A stretch of DNA of 64,000 nucleotides from positions 366,837 to 430,836 of the forward strand of contig UCKM01000008.1 in the NCBI GenBank assembly GCA_900473175.1. Direction: 5' to 3'. The notes under the pieces were generated by a model. That model was not told where the DNA came from. It ran no database searches and saw only the letters and a list, made by a program, of their open reading frames with translations. Each line of letters begins with the position of its first letter. Positions within the stretch are counted from its first letter, which is position 1. Of this stretch, positions 16,890 to 26,616 are shown piece after piece. This DNA is from Hyphomicrobiales bacterium (lineage in GTDB: Bacteria > Pseudomonadota > Alphaproteobacteria > Rhizobiales > Rhizobiaceae). Position numbers and translations under genes: made by a program.

Positions 16890-17321
16890 ATGGCATCATC
16901 TGCATCGCCACGCGCGATCATAACCGCCGCCATTTTCGCCGCCGGCATGACCAGTGTCGCCGCTGCGCAATCGACTGCGACAAATCCACAACCCAATACT
17001 ATGTCCCCGCAGACTGCACCGTCTGAATCCGGAGGTATGCCCGGTCATGCCCAAGATAACCAATCTGAACAATCCGGCGTGATGCCATCTGGCATGATGG
17101 GTCGGAACATGATGCAGTGCGGCATGATGGGCGGAATGCCCACGATGGGAATGCGGGGGCACATGATGAAGTTCATGTTCGTCATTGCCGATGTCGATGG
17201 TGACGGCGCGCTGTCCTTCGAAGAAGTGACAACGATCCATAAGCGCATATTCGACAAGGTGGACGCCAACAAGGACGGCAAAGTGACGCCCGAGGAGGCT
17301 CAGGCCTTCATGCAGCAGTAA
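16890..17321 (+). CDS. Exported methionine-rich EF-hand protein
   Basis: 143 residues from ATG at 16890 (GGAGGGAGAG upstream). Signal peptide about residues 1-25 ending VAAAQS. The middle (about 55-95) is extraordinarily rich in Met and Gly with a Cys and several His (MMGRNMMQCGMMGG and on), a composition that suggests copper(I) or silver binding. The C-terminal part has two EF-hand loops, DVDGDGALSFEE and DANKDGKVTPEE, both with the acidic positions needed for calcium. The likely place is the periplasm. Role unknown; metal buffering or calcium-responsive binding are inferences. Confidence 0.88.
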   Translation: MASSASPRAIITAAIFAAGMTSVAAAQSTATNPQPNTMSPQTAPSESGGMPGHAQDNQSEQSGVMPSGMMGRNMMQCGMMGGMPTMGMRGHMMKFMFVIADVDGDGALSFEEVTTIHKRIFDKVDANKDGKVTPEEAQAFMQQ

Positions 17322-17695
17322 GAAATCCAAATTGTTCACATGAGGGCTGGAACCGAAATTTTCGACAAGCCGCAATTTGTCTCAAAGAACGAAGGTAAAC
17401 CTCGCCCGCTGCGTGACGTATCGTCGCCGTTCCAGATCGTTGCCGAGAACGCAGATCCGAGCGACGCCACGATTATTGACCAGGTCGTTTCTGAACTCGA
17501 TCGCCGGCGTGGTCATGTATAGCGTGATCACAAGCTGGACAAGGGGGTTAGCGGTTGGTCGACACTCGCTGTTTCGCCTCTCCCATCACACTTTCCCTCC
17601 CTTGCACGGGGTCATGATCGGCGTTTGGCGAAAAAGTTCTCTGCCGCAAGCTCTGGTAACAGTCCCCCAATGTGCGTCCCGTCGCGAGCAGCAGT
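17322..17695. other. Intergenic region, no supported gene
   Basis: About 375 bp. A 60-codon plus-strand frame (17340-17522) lacks a ribosome-binding site and resembles nothing I recognise. No hairpin terminator was found. Confidence 0.35.
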
Positions 17696-17977
17696 TCAAA
17701 AGCGCGATTTTGGCCCCCGCTTGGGGAAGGGGATGATTGCAGCCGCATCGAGCGCTACTTCGATCTCTCGTGCCAGGTCATTCACCAGTTCCGCGTATTC
17801 AGCGCACCGCTCCTCGTGTTTTGGGCCCGTCGAGTGTTCCCATCGCTGCAGCTCCGCCTCCGCATCCACGAAGTCAATGCATAGATCTCGGAATTCTTCG
17901 TCTCGGGCGGCGAGATCTTCAATCGCCTGCTTCCGGGTGGGAAAGCGGCGCTCGGCGGCATATACGCCTCGATCCAT
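17696..17977 (-). CDS. Conserved-looking small protein, coiled-coil, function unknown
   Basis: 93 residues, highly charged and predicted mostly helical: KQAIEDLAARDEEFRDLC, then DAEAELQRWEH, then EYAELVNDLAREIEVALD. This heptad-like pattern suggests a helical hairpin. ATG at 17977 is preceded by GGGAGGAG at good spacing, which, with the non-random composition, argues for a real gene. No signal peptide or membrane segment. I recognise no function; it is divergent from the TolB-N/TPR gene at 18146. Confidence 0.7.
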   Translation of the reverse strand: MDRGVYAAERRFPTRKQAIEDLAARDEEFRDLCIDFVDAEAELQRWEHSTGPKHEERCAEYAELVNDLAREIEVALDAAAIIPFPKRGPKSRF

Positions 17978-18145
17978 GTCAACGAACTCCTCCCGGTCGC
18001 AGGCTAAGCGCTGTCTGCAACGCCATAAGCAGGCGAAAATTGCTTAGTTATTATGATGGATGGAGCCGCGTTCGGGGAGTAGGTTACAGTAGGGTACCCT
18101 TAAATATGCCGCCGTTAAGCCCATTTGGGCAGGGGGGAGCAAGCA

Positions 18146-19969
18146 ATGCAGGGCCCAATAAATGCCGGAGTCGATCAGCATGCCCGCATGCTACGGCCGG
18201 CTCCCACTCCTGAGGATGTTCGCGCTCAACTGGAGCGCATCATTGCCAGCCCTGAATTTCCGAACGCAGGGCATGGACATGCCTTCCTGCGTTACGTGGT
18301 TGAGGAAACCCTGGCAGGTCGCGCAGAGCGGATCAAGGGTTACTCCATCGCGATTGAGGTATTCAATCGAAACGAAGGTTTTACTCAGGACGATCCAGTC
18401 GTGCGGATCGAGGCCGGGCGATTGCGCCGTGCACTTGAGCGTTATTATCTGGTCGCGGGTCAGAATGACCGCGTCCTGATCGACATTCCGAAGGGCAAGT
18501 ATATCCCGTTCTTCAGCTGGAATGGTCCAACGGTAGGGGAGACCGCCGATAGCAAGCTTGAAGCTTCTCTGGAGTCGTCAATTCCGGTTCTTCGTAAGCG
18601 ACGCCCATTGCTCGTCTTAGCAGCGCTTTCCGTTCTTGTTTGCGCCGGATTCCTTGCTTATTGGATGCTTGCGCCGTCTGTTCCGCAGGTGTCGGCACGA
18701 AGCGTGATTGCGAGCCCGGATGGGCCGACCCTGGTGATCGCACCGTTTGCCAATCTGGGCGAGGGACCCGACGCGAAGCTCTACGCACTGGGACTGACCG
18801 AAGAACTATTAACCGTGCTGCCCCGCTTCAAGGAGCTTAAGGTGTTTGGACGCGAGACATCCGAAACCTTGCCTTCGGAAATCGACCCCTCGCATGTCCG
18901 CGGCCAACTTGGGGCTCGTTATTTGTTAGCAGGGGGCGTGCGCGTCTCCGACAGTCGGGTGCGGGTGACGGCCCGCCTTCTCGATACGGCGACGAACGCG
19001 ATCTTGTGGTCCCAGACCTATGATGACGATCTGCGTTCCCACGGCCTGTTCGCCATTCAGTCCGATGTCGCCGACAAGGTCGCAACCGCCGTGGCGCAGC
19101 CTTATGGTATCATTGCGCAAGCCGATGCGGCGAATCTTCCACCGGATGATCTTGACGCTTATGGCTGCACACTTCGCTTCTATGCCTATCGCGCAGAGCT
19201 GGGCGTCGAAAAGCATGCCGAGGCTCGCGAGTGCCTGGAAAGCGCCGTCGCCCGTTATCCGTCCTATGCCACCGCCTGGGCCATGCTGTCGATTGTCTAT
19301 CTCGATGAGGATCGGTTTAAGTACAATCTGCGGTCTGGATCCCCCACACCCCTCGAGCGGTCGCTCACGACCGCCCGCCGGGCAGTTGAGCTTGATCCGG
19401 GCAATACACGTGCGCTTCAGGCTTTAATGACAGCCTTGTTCTTCAACCAGCAACTGGCAGAGTCGCTGCGTGTGGGAGAGCAGGCGCTTGCGACCAACCC
19501 CAATGACACCGAACTCATAGGTGAGTACGGCACCCGATTGGCATTGGGCGGGCAATGGGGGCGTGGCGCGGTGCTGTTGCAACAGGCGCTTTTGCGCAAC
19601 CCCGGAGCCGGAGGCTATTACCACGGGATGCACGCGCTTGCCGCCTATATGCTCCAGGATAATGACACAGCCCTTGCCGAGATCAGGCAAGCCAATCTGC
19701 AGAAGTTCCCGCTCTTTCACCTTGTCGCCGCCGTCATCTATGCTGAGCGTGGGATGATGGAGGATGCCAAGCGCGAGGGTGCGACGTTCGTCGAGATGCG
19801 CCCGGAATTTCTCGCCAACCTCTCGGCGGAGCTCAAAATCCGCAACATTCCACCTGTGGATCAGGACCGCATGATCGCAGGCATTCGTAAAGCGGGTTTC
19901 CCGATACCGGCAGATTCCGCAGCAAGCATCTCATCGCCATCAGCCGGTTCCGGTCTTCAGCCGCAGTAG
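18146..19969 (+). CDS. Membrane-anchored TolB-N/TPR protein with N-terminal DNA-binding-like domain
   Basis: About 607 residues; ATG at 18146 follows GGGGGGAG. Residues about 20-125 (PTPEDVRAQLERIIASPEF ... VFNRNEGFTQDDPVVRIEAGRLRRALERYY) form a conserved N-terminal domain seen in rhizobial adenylate-cyclase-like TPR proteins. A membrane segment follows at about 150-172 (LLVLAALSVLVCAGFLAYWML region), then a TolB-N-like module (LVIAPFANLGEGPDAKLYALGLTEELL ... ILWSQTYD), then TPR repeats to the end. No nucleotide-cyclase catalytic domain is present. It probably scaffolds or senses at the membrane; function unproven. It is the intact counterpart of the pseudogene at 12492-13626. Confidence 0.82.
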   Translation: MQGPINAGVDQHARMLRPAPTPEDVRAQLERIIASPEFPNAGHGHAFLRYVVEETLAGRAERIKGYSIAIEVFNRNEGFTQDDPVVRIEAGRLRRALERYYLVAGQNDRVLIDIPKGKYIPFFSWNGPTVGETADSKLEASLESSIPVLRKRRPLLVLAALSVLVCAGFLAYWMLAPSVPQVSARSVIASPDGPTLVIAPFANLGEGPDAKLYALGLTEELLTVLPRFKELKVFGRETSETLPSEIDPSHVRGQLGARYLLAGGVRVSDSRVRVTARLLDTATNAILWSQTYDDDLRSHGLFAIQSDVADKVATAVAQPYGIIAQADAANLPPDDLDAYGCTLRFYAYRAELGVEKHAEARECLESAVARYPSYATAWAMLSIVYLDEDRFKYNLRSGSPTPLERSLTTARRAVELDPGNTRALQALMTALFFNQQLAESLRVGEQALATNPNDTELIGEYGTRLALGGQWGRGAVLLQQALLRNPGAGGYYHGMHALAAYMLQDNDTALAEIRQANLQKFPLFHLVAAVIYAERGMMEDAKREGATFVEMRPEFLANLSAELKIRNIPPVDQDRMIAGIRKAGFPIPADSAASISSPSAGSGLQPQ

Positions 19970-20335
19970 CGAACGAAGTGGCTGTCGACACACCGCTGCA
20001 CAGCTGAGGCGTGCATCTTCCCAGAAATTCCACAAACGTCGATTTGGCTTGGTGGAGCCGCGTCACTAAGACAACGCTCACGTTGATCCTGTTTCCGGGC
20101 CGAACCAGACCACGCCGCTACCATCGCTACGAGCCATGCAAACCCTCAGCCGCACCGTAACATACGAGAGGTTACGGGCGTTTCGCCACCATAGGGCCTA
20201 GAGTTTGTCCCTGCTCGGCGATCACGCCGCCCTGACTGGAAAGGGAGCGCATTGGATGCTACCCCAGGACAGGCGAATCCGAACCCGACAACACGATTGA
20301 CGAATATGCGATCACTCCAGGGAAGGAAAACTTCG
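19970..20335. other. Intergenic region with a small inverted repeat
   Basis: About 365 bp. CCGTAAC (20155-20161) and GTTACGG (20171-20177) form a 7-bp inverted repeat that may be an operator or a weak terminator. Otherwise no gene; it should hold the promoter for the DUF2092-sulfatase cluster. Confidence 0.35.
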
Positions 20336-21133
20336 ATGATGAACTCAGTTCGGAAAGCGGGGGCTTTTACTGCGGCCGCAGCGCTTGCCCTGGCAATCGC
20401 CTCAGTGACGCCTTCAGGTGCAAGGGCCGGCGAAGCGGAAGCCAAAGGCCTGCTCAAGGCGATGTCCGACTATCTGACGGCGCAAAAGGCCATTTCATTT
20501 GCCTACGACACCAACCTTGAGGTCGTCACCAAGGATCACCAGAAACTCCTGCTGGCGAGTTCCGGCAAGATCGAAATGGGTCGGCCCGACAAGATCCGCG
20601 CCACGCGGCATGGTGGATTTGCCAATGTCGAGCTGACCTTTGATGGCAAGACCCTGACAGTGCTCGGCAAGGACGCCAACCTCTACACCCAGGTCGAAGT
20701 GCCCGGCACGATTGACCATCTCATCGACGAGCTCAGGGACAAGCTGCATCGGCCGCTTCCTGCCGCTGACCTCCTCCTGCCAAATGTCTACGACGAGTTG
20801 ATGCGCGACGTTACCGATGTCAAGGATCTCGGCAGCGGGGTAATCGGTGGCACCGAATGCGATCATCTCGCGTTCCGGGCCAAGGAGGTCGACTGGCAGA
20901 TATGGATTGCCCAAGGCGATCACCCCTATCCCTGCCGATATGTCATCACCGCCAAACAGGTGGATCAGGGCCCGCAATACAGCATTCAGATCAGTGACTG
21001 GAAGACCGGCACGGACGTCGTTGCGGAGGACTATGGCTTCAAGAACTCAACCGACGCCAAGCAAGTCGACCTGAAGAAACTGGTCGATATTGATGAACTT
21101 CCCGATCACTTTGCCCCAGGAGGCACCAAATGA
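20336..21133 (+). CDS. Exported DUF2092-family protein
   Basis: About 265 residues from ATG at 20336 or 20339 (GGAAGGAAAA upstream). Signal peptide about residues 1-27 ending SGARA. The mature protein (GLLKAMSDYLTAQKAISFAYD ... VEWQIW-like VDWQIWIAQGDHPYPCRYVITAK) matches the DUF2092 pattern, a periplasmic LolA/LolB-like fold with unknown ligand. It overlaps the next small gene by ATGA and sits upstream of an arylsulfatase, an association suggesting a joint envelope function. Whether it binds a sulfated lipid or carries a lipid-like substrate is speculation. Confidence 0.85.
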   Translation: MMNSVRKAGAFTAAAALALAIASVTPSGARAGEAEAKGLLKAMSDYLTAQKAISFAYDTNLEVVTKDHQKLLLASSGKIEMGRPDKIRATRHGGFANVELTFDGKTLTVLGKDANLYTQVEVPGTIDHLIDELRDKLHRPLPAADLLLPNVYDELMRDVTDVKDLGSGVIGGTECDHLAFRAKEVDWQIWIAQGDHPYPCRYVITAKQVDQGPQYSIQISDWKTGTDVVAEDYGFKNSTDAKQVDLKKLVDIDELPDHFAPGGTK

Positions 21134-21342
21134 ACGCGTCAAGAAAACTGAAAATTGTTCTGCTGACCGGGATCATCGGACTTTTTGGTCTCGAAGCAGG
21201 ATCAGAGCTCAAGATCGCGAGCGTGCCCAGCCTCGTCGCGACTGCCGAGGCCAGGATCGGACGCCCACTAACGCCCGTCAGCGTCGCCGGCGTCGCACGT
21301 CGCACGGTCAGGCGCTGTGCGGTCGGCGTTTACTATTGTTAG
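21130..21342 (+). CDS. Small exported protein, function unknown
   Basis: 70 residues. N-terminal hydrophobic segment (IVLLTGIIGLFGLEAGS) then a basic C-terminal part with two cysteines (RRTVRRCAVGVYYC). The start codon overlaps the stop of the DUF2092 gene (ATGA), giving tight coupling and supporting a real gene despite its length. The two C-terminal cysteines could form a disulfide in the periplasm. No known family recognised. Confidence 0.7.
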   Translation: MNASRKLKIVLLTGIIGLFGLEAGSELKIASVPSLVATAEARIGRPLTPVSVAGVARRTVRRCAVGVYYC

Positions 21343-21486
21343 GGAGCAAAGGCGGCGGATGCGGCCTGCGCCGCCACAGCTAGAGAGCATGCCCAGATTA
21401 GGGGCACACTGACCTCAAGATGCGTATTCTACAATCGGCCACAGGACAAACGCCCTGTCTTGGCCTTCGAAACGGGAGCGAGTCCA

Positions 21487-23148
21487 ATGGCAGACAATGC
21501 GAATCCAAGCAGACGAGACATTCTGTTGACGGGCGGATCGCTGCTCGCCATGTCAACAATCGGCGCGGTTGCAAACACAGCAATCAGCACGACCGCGATG
21601 GCTCAGGCAAGCGGCCAGCCACCCAACATCGTTGTCATAATGGGTGACGACATCGGCATCTGGAATATCGGGGCCTACCACCGGGGCATGATGGCCGGGC
21701 GGACGCCGAATCTCGACAAGCTCGCGGCAGAGGGTATGCTGTTCACCGATTACTACGCCGAGGCGAGCTGCACGGCGGGACGGGCGGCTTTCATCACCGG
21801 CGAAATCCCGATCCGCACCGGCATGACCACAGTCGGCCAAGCCGGCGCGCTCACGGGTCTGCCGGCGGAAGCAATGACACTGGCCACGGCGCTTAAATCC
21901 ATGGGTTATGCCACGGGCCAGTTCGGCAAGAACCACCTTGGCGACCGCAATGAGTTCCTTCCGACTGTCCACGGCTTCGACGAGTTCTTCGGCTATCTCT
22001 ACCATCTCGACGCGATGGAAGACCCCGATCACCCGGAGTACCCGCAGGAGCTGTTGGACAAGGTTGGCCCGCGCAACATGGTTCACAGCTTTGCGACCGA
22101 AACCGACGATCCGACAGTTGACCCTCGGTGGGGCAAGGTCGGCAAACAGAAGATCGAGGATGCCGGCACGCTCTACAAAAAGCGGATGGAGACTGTGGAC
22201 GACGAAATCCGCGATCTCGCCTTCAAATGGCTCGACAAAGCGAAGGCAGACAACAAGCCGTTCTTCCTGTGGCTCAACCCGACCCGCATGCACGTCATTA
22301 CCCACCTGTCGGAGAAGTATGAGGCGATGCGCAATTCGAAGAACGGCTGGTCCCTTCAAGAAGCTGGCATGGCCCAACTCGACGATATCGTGGGTGCCAC
22401 CATGCAAAAGCTCAAGGAACTGGGGGCGGACGACAACACCATTGTTCTGTTCACTACCGACAACGGCACGGAGACGTTCACCTGGCCGGACGGCGGCAAC
22501 ACACCCTTCAAAGGGCAAAAGGGTACGATCTATGAAGGTGGCTTCCGCGCCCCCGCAATAATTAGGTGGCCCGGCAACGTGCCGGCCGGCGTGGTGGAGA
22601 ACGGTATCGTCTCCGGCCTCGATTGGCTCCCTACGTTTGTGGCGGCAGCGGGCAATCCCACCCTTTCGGATGAATTATTGAAAGGCAAGCAGATCGGCGA
22701 CGTGACCTATAAGAACCATCTCGACGGCTATAATCAATTGGACATGATCACCGGCAAGGGCGAATCGAACCGCCACGAAATCTTCTATTTTGGTGAAAGC
22801 ACGCTGGGCGCAGTCCGCCTCGACGACTACAAGTTTCGTTTCATTGAGCAACCCAACGGTTGGCTCGGTGCCAAGGAACACGTGGACGCGCCGTCCATTA
22901 CGAACCTACGTCTCGATCCCTTCGAGCGCTTGGGCACTCCAGAAAACGGGACTTTGGACGGCGCGCAGGGATTCTTTAATGAATGGTTCATGTATCAATT
23001 CTGGCGCTTCGTATTCGTCCAGCAGGAAGTGGCGAAACTCGCTATGACGGCCATCGACTACCCGCCGATGCAGAAAGGTGCGAGCTTCAACCTCGATGCC
23101 GTGAAGGCGCAGATCGAGGCTGCGGTCAAACAACATGCCGGAGGATAG
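21487..23148 (+). CDS. Arylsulfatase, Cys-type, Tat-exported
   Basis: 553 residues from ATG at 21487. A Tat-like signal (SRRDILLTGGSLLAM, cleavage around TAMAQA) directs export. NIVVIMGDDIGIWNIGAYH provides metal ligands Asp54 and Asp55. The sulfatase signature is SCTAGRAAF with Cys95 and Arg99, fitting C-x-[AP]-x-R, so Cys95 would be converted to formylglycine by a maturase encoded elsewhere. FTTDNGTETFTWPDGGNTPFKGQKGT is the second sulfatase motif. It would hydrolyse sulfate esters in the periplasm, supplying sulfate or editing a sulfated polymer. It follows the DUF2092 and small-protein genes in the same direction. Confidence 0.92.
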   Translation: MADNANPSRRDILLTGGSLLAMSTIGAVANTAISTTAMAQASGQPPNIVVIMGDDIGIWNIGAYHRGMMAGRTPNLDKLAAEGMLFTDYYAEASCTAGRAAFITGEIPIRTGMTTVGQAGALTGLPAEAMTLATALKSMGYATGQFGKNHLGDRNEFLPTVHGFDEFFGYLYHLDAMEDPDHPEYPQELLDKVGPRNMVHSFATETDDPTVDPRWGKVGKQKIEDAGTLYKKRMETVDDEIRDLAFKWLDKAKADNKPFFLWLNPTRMHVITHLSEKYEAMRNSKNGWSLQEAGMAQLDDIVGATMQKLKELGADDNTIVLFTTDNGTETFTWPDGGNTPFKGQKGTIYEGGFRAPAIIRWPGNVPAGVVENGIVSGLDWLPTFVAAAGNPTLSDELLKGKQIGDVTYKNHLDGYNQLDMITGKGESNRHEIFYFGESTLGAVRLDDYKFRFIEQPNGWLGAKEHVDAPSITNLRLDPFERLGTPENGTLDGAQGFFNEWFMYQFWRFVFVQQEVAKLAMTAIDYPPMQKGASFNLDAVKAQIEAAVKQHAGG

Positions 23149-23752
23149 CCAAGACCCGACTCGCAAAAGCAAGTTCAGTTGTCCTGAGTGGGGGGGCGGT
23201 TGGAGGGGCTTAGGTTCCTCCAATCGTCCAGCGGTCGGTATTGGCACGTCCGTTCATCGTCATGAACGAAACGATGTTTTTCGACATTAATCAAACAGGG
23301 AGTGTGGCTTCTGGCTAAGCATTTCAATTTGAAGCGGTAAGCCAGAAATCGGGTACAGATTTCTGACTTGGGATTTCCTCAGCGGCGGCCAATCCGCCGT
23401 GGCGGCCGCATTCTTCAGTGCTCAGGCGCGAATGCCCGAACCGCCTTCCATTGCTGATATTGCGGCGTACGCTGGCCTCGGCGCCTTCTATTTCCTCGTA
23501 TCGGCAGTATTGCTAAGCTTCAGCCACATGCGGAGGAAGATCGCCTGACTTAGCGGGAGGGTGCGTTCTCCAATTTGCTCTCTCAATGAATTCACAGGAG
23601 GATAATATGCCCGACGTCCTTCTGGCCAAGGCTGACATTCGAAAGCTAAACACCCGTGATCATCGAACGTAGAACTTTTGGCACGCCCGGGAGCGTCGAA
23701 AATCGCATAATGCCTCTTATGGAACCGATGCAGGCACTGGAAGCAGAAGACC
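23149..23752. other. Gap of about 600 bp with gene remnants and small hairpins
   Basis: Inverted repeats at 23200-23223 (TTGGAGG/CCTCCAA, possibly the sulfatase terminator) and 23343-23365 (CAGAAATC/GATTTCTG). An open stretch ending at 23548 contains a 38-codon frame from ATG 23432 with one membrane helix (GLGAFYFLVSAVLLSF). A second frame, 23607-23672, has an excellent GGAGGA ribosome-binding site but stops after 21 codons. These look like remnants of disrupted genes. Confidence 0.4.
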
Positions 23753-25342
23753 TTACCGTTTGAGCATCGAAGCCGGCGCCGATCCCGAGACCAGAACGGC
23801 GGGGTCGCGTTCAGGCGCAGAAAACGCTGGACCTGCCATATCGCCAAGACAAGTCGAGGTGATTTTTGCGCCGGGATTGGCCAGGAAATCGGAGACGACT
23901 TCTCCTCCACATTCGGTGGTGTCGATGACGTCATGACCGACGCCGCGGAAAACGACCATCTGGCTGTGACCGGTGTTCTTTACAATCTGCTCGGCCCAAC
24001 GCGATGGGGTGGCCGGATCGTAGTCGCCGGATAGGAGCAGGACGGGCACCGTGTTCTGGGCGAGCGATTTGTGGGGTTTGACCTGTTTCCCGGACGGCCA
24101 GAGCGGGCAGGCCCAGCTATAGAAGTTGTCCCTTGCCCAATGATCGAGGAGCGGGAACTGCGTGAACGACGCCGAAGGCGCGATACCGTCATTGCATACC
24201 ACCGACAAATGCATGCCATCGGCGAACGTTGTGCTCTCGTCGTCCAGGCCATCGAAGCCGACCGCTTGCGCGAGGGGTCCGTAATCCTGGTCGGCGGTGC
24301 TTTTGATCAATTGGGGCAGATGTTCGATCGAGTCGCGATCGTAAAACTGATTGAACAGCAATTCGAGGAAATCATCGCCTGAGACGCGCGTGAACGTGGT
24401 CGGTTGTCCCTCGTTCCTGAGGCGCAGCAATACGGGTTGCGCATCCAGTTGCTCGACGATTTCGCCGATCAATGAACTCAACTTTCCAGCGCCGCCGGCG
24501 CAGTCATTATCGGTGTCGCAATCCTTTTCAAGTTTCTTCAACGCCGCGTCGAAGTTGGCGGCGTCCTGATCGACATAGTCGACGTCGAGCGGCAGCGTGG
24601 AATCCAGAACAACAGCAACGATATTCTCCGGATGATCTTCAAGGACCTGCAAGGCAACTTTCGTTCCGTATGAAATACCAAATAGCACCCATCTGTCGAT
24701 ATTGAGCGCGATACGCAGATCGTGGATGTCGGCCGCAATTTCACTGGTATTATAGGCGGTCAGATCAATGCCCCTGCTTAAAAGACCGTCGCGGCATGCA
24801 GCGACTTCGCGTTTCTGGGCCACATCAAAATCGATCGATTCGCTGGGCTTCGTAATGATGCCGCCCCATACTTTCGCGGTGTAGTGCTCCGAGCAGCTCA
24901 AAGAGGGTTGCGAAAGGCCGACGCCGCGCTCATCCAGTACGATCAGGCGGCGGCCGCGCAACCATTCGCCATTGTCGATGAAGCTCCACCATTCTTTGAT
25001 GTCTTCGGTGTTTTCGATCCGGGCGGGCTGGCCGGGACCGCCGCTCAGATAGACAACCGGTTCGTGCCGTACGCGGTCGGGCTCGAACACGACAACCGGG
25101 AGCTTGATGATCGGGCTTTCTTGCTTCGTACGGTTTTCCGGCACCATGAGGTGGCCGCATGTCATATCGCGGTCCCTGGGGATCGTGAACCAGCAGGGTG
25201 CCGGTTTAAACTCCGTCTGCAATGCGGAAGCCGGGCGGGCGACGACCAGCATGATGGCCAGCAACGTCAACGGCATGACACTGACCCATACCAGAGACAA
25301 GCCAAGCAATTGCAAACAGGCTCTGTGTTTGATCGCGGCCAT
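23753..25342 (-). CDS. Exported alpha/beta hydrolase, TAP-like (tripeptidyl aminopeptidase-type)
   Basis: 529 residues from ATG at 25342 (upstream signal weak: GGGGGCG). Hydrophobic signal or anchor at about residues 12-38. Catalytic elements: nucleophile elbow LFGISYGTKVAL (Ser in G-I-S-Y-G), acid LLSGDYDPATPS, and base GVGHDVI near the C-terminus, followed by TTECGGEVVSDFLANPG as in TAP-like C-terminal domains. PVVYLSGGPGQPA is the oxyanion-hole loop. Members release peptides or hydrolyse small esters outside the cytoplasm. It stands alone; the substrate is unknown. Confidence 0.88.
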   Translation of the reverse strand: MAAIKHRACLQLLGLSLVWVSVMPLTLLAIMLVVARPASALQTEFKPAPCWFTIPRDRDMTCGHLMVPENRTKQESPIIKLPVVVFEPDRVRHEPVVYLSGGPGQPARIENTEDIKEWWSFIDNGEWLRGRRLIVLDERGVGLSQPSLSCSEHYTAKVWGGIITKPSESIDFDVAQKREVAACRDGLLSRGIDLTAYNTSEIAADIHDLRIALNIDRWVLFGISYGTKVALQVLEDHPENIVAVVLDSTLPLDVDYVDQDAANFDAALKKLEKDCDTDNDCAGGAGKLSSLIGEIVEQLDAQPVLLRLRNEGQPTTFTRVSGDDFLELLFNQFYDRDSIEHLPQLIKSTADQDYGPLAQAVGFDGLDDESTTFADGMHLSVVCNDGIAPSASFTQFPLLDHWARDNFYSWACPLWPSGKQVKPHKSLAQNTVPVLLLSGDYDPATPSRWAEQIVKNTGHSQMVVFRGVGHDVIDTTECGGEVVSDFLANPGAKITSTCLGDMAGPAFSAPERDPAVLVSGSAPASMLKR

Positions 25343-25569
25343 GATCGTTCGCCCCCATTGCCGCGCGGATCGGCTGAAGGCAAAGCGACCGGCGCGGCAG
25401 GGCAATAAAATACCCGCTATTGGTCCCTGAACATATCACCCTTGTGGGTTAATACCATTCGCTGCTTCGATGTAAGGAAAATAACTCGATGATTGCAGCA
25501 GATTGGAGTGCTGCGGGACGCTTCGATCCTCCCCTCAGGGGAGGAAAGAACGCTGGTTGACCGCACACT

Positions 25570-26607
25570 TTACTGCCAGCTCAAGACCACCTTGCCAGAA
25601 CTGCCGGAGCGCATGGCATCGAAGCCTTCCTGGAAGTCGTCGATCGGCAGACGGTGGGTGATGATCGGAGTAAGATCGAGCCCTCCCTGCACGAAGGCGA
25701 TCATCTTGTACCAGGTCTCGAACATTTCGCGGCCATAGATGCCTTTCAGATTGAGCATCTTGAAGATAACCTTGTTCCAGTCGATCTCGAAGCCGGTGGG
25801 CGCGATGCCGAGAATGGCGATCTTGCCGCCATTGTTCATCTTGTCGATCATATCGCGGAAGGCCGGCGCCGCCCCCGACATTTCAAGTCCGACGTCGAAG
25901 CCTTCGGTCATGCCGATCTCACGCATGACGTCCGTCAGGTTCTGTGACGACGCATCGACGACATACTCGATCCCGAGCTTGCGGGCCAGCGCCAGGCGTG
26001 CCGGATTGATGTCCGTAATGACCACTTTGCGCGCGCCCGAACGCTTCGCCACCATTGCGCCCATGATGCCGATGGGACCAGCCCCCGTCACCAGCACGTC
26101 CTCGCCAACAAGGTCGAAGGAGAGCGCGGTATGGACCGCATTGCCGAACGGATCGAAGATCGCGGCGATCTCGTCGGCAACGTCGCCCGGGATCGGCACC
26201 ACATTGGCCTCCGGAATGCAGACATATTCACCGAACGAACCCGGACGGTGCACGCCGACTCCCAGCGTGTTGCGACAGAGATGACCCCTGCCCGCCCGGC
26301 AATTGCGGCAGGTGCCGCAGACGATGTGGCCTTCGCCTGATACGCGCTGGCCGACCTTGTACTTGGTCACGGCCGAGCCGATCTCGGCGATCTCGCCGCT
26401 GAATTCGTGACCGACCACCATTGGCACAGGGATCGTCGCCTGTGCCCACTTGTCCCAATTATAGATATGCACGTCCGTTCCGCAGATGGCGGACTTCTTG
26501 ACCTTGATCAGGACGTCATTGGGGCCGGGCTCGGGAACCGGAACCCGCTCCATCCAGATGCCGGGTTCCGCCTTGGCCTTGACCAATGCCTTCATCATGT
26601 TCGACAT
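25570..26607 (-). CDS. tdh: L-threonine 3-dehydrogenase
   Basis: 345 residues, normal for Tdh. Medium-chain zinc dehydrogenase: catalytic zinc site [14 protein letters not shown] and GHEFSGEI, structural zinc cysteines in [18 protein letters not shown] site [14 protein letters not shown]. It oxidises threonine to 2-amino-3-ketobutyrate in the cytoplasm, using NAD+. The partner kbl lies 9 bp upstream in the same direction, so the two form the threonine-to-glycine pathway. Assignment is firm from the sequence and the pairing. Confidence 0.96.
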   Translation of the reverse strand: MSNMMKALVKAKAEPGIWMERVPVPEPGPNDVLIKVKKSAICGTDVHIYNWDKWAQATIPVPMVVGHEFSGEIAEIGSAVTKYKVGQRVSGEGHIVCGTCRNCRAGRGHLCRNTLGVGVHRPGSFGEYVCIPEANVVPIPGDVADEIAAIFDPFGNAVHTALSFDLVGEDVLVTGAGPIGIMGAMVAKRSGARKVVITDINPARLALARKLGIEYVVDASSQNLTDVMREIGMTEGFDVGLEMSGAAPAFRDMIDKMNNGGKIAILGIAPTGFEIDWNKVIFKMLNLKGIYGREMFETWYKMIAFVQGGLDLTPIITHRLPIDDFQEGFDAMRSGSSGKVVLSWQ

Positions 26608-26616
26608 GGCTTTTTC

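Noticed and set aside
17340..17522. 60-codon plus-strand frame after the EF-hand gene
   Set aside because: No ribosome-binding site, no recognisable motif, and poor composition; could be a remnant but not supportable.
23343..23365. CAGAAATC/GATTTCTG inverted repeat as a possible transposon end
   Set aside because: No transposase, no second copy and no target duplication nearby; probably a local hairpin.
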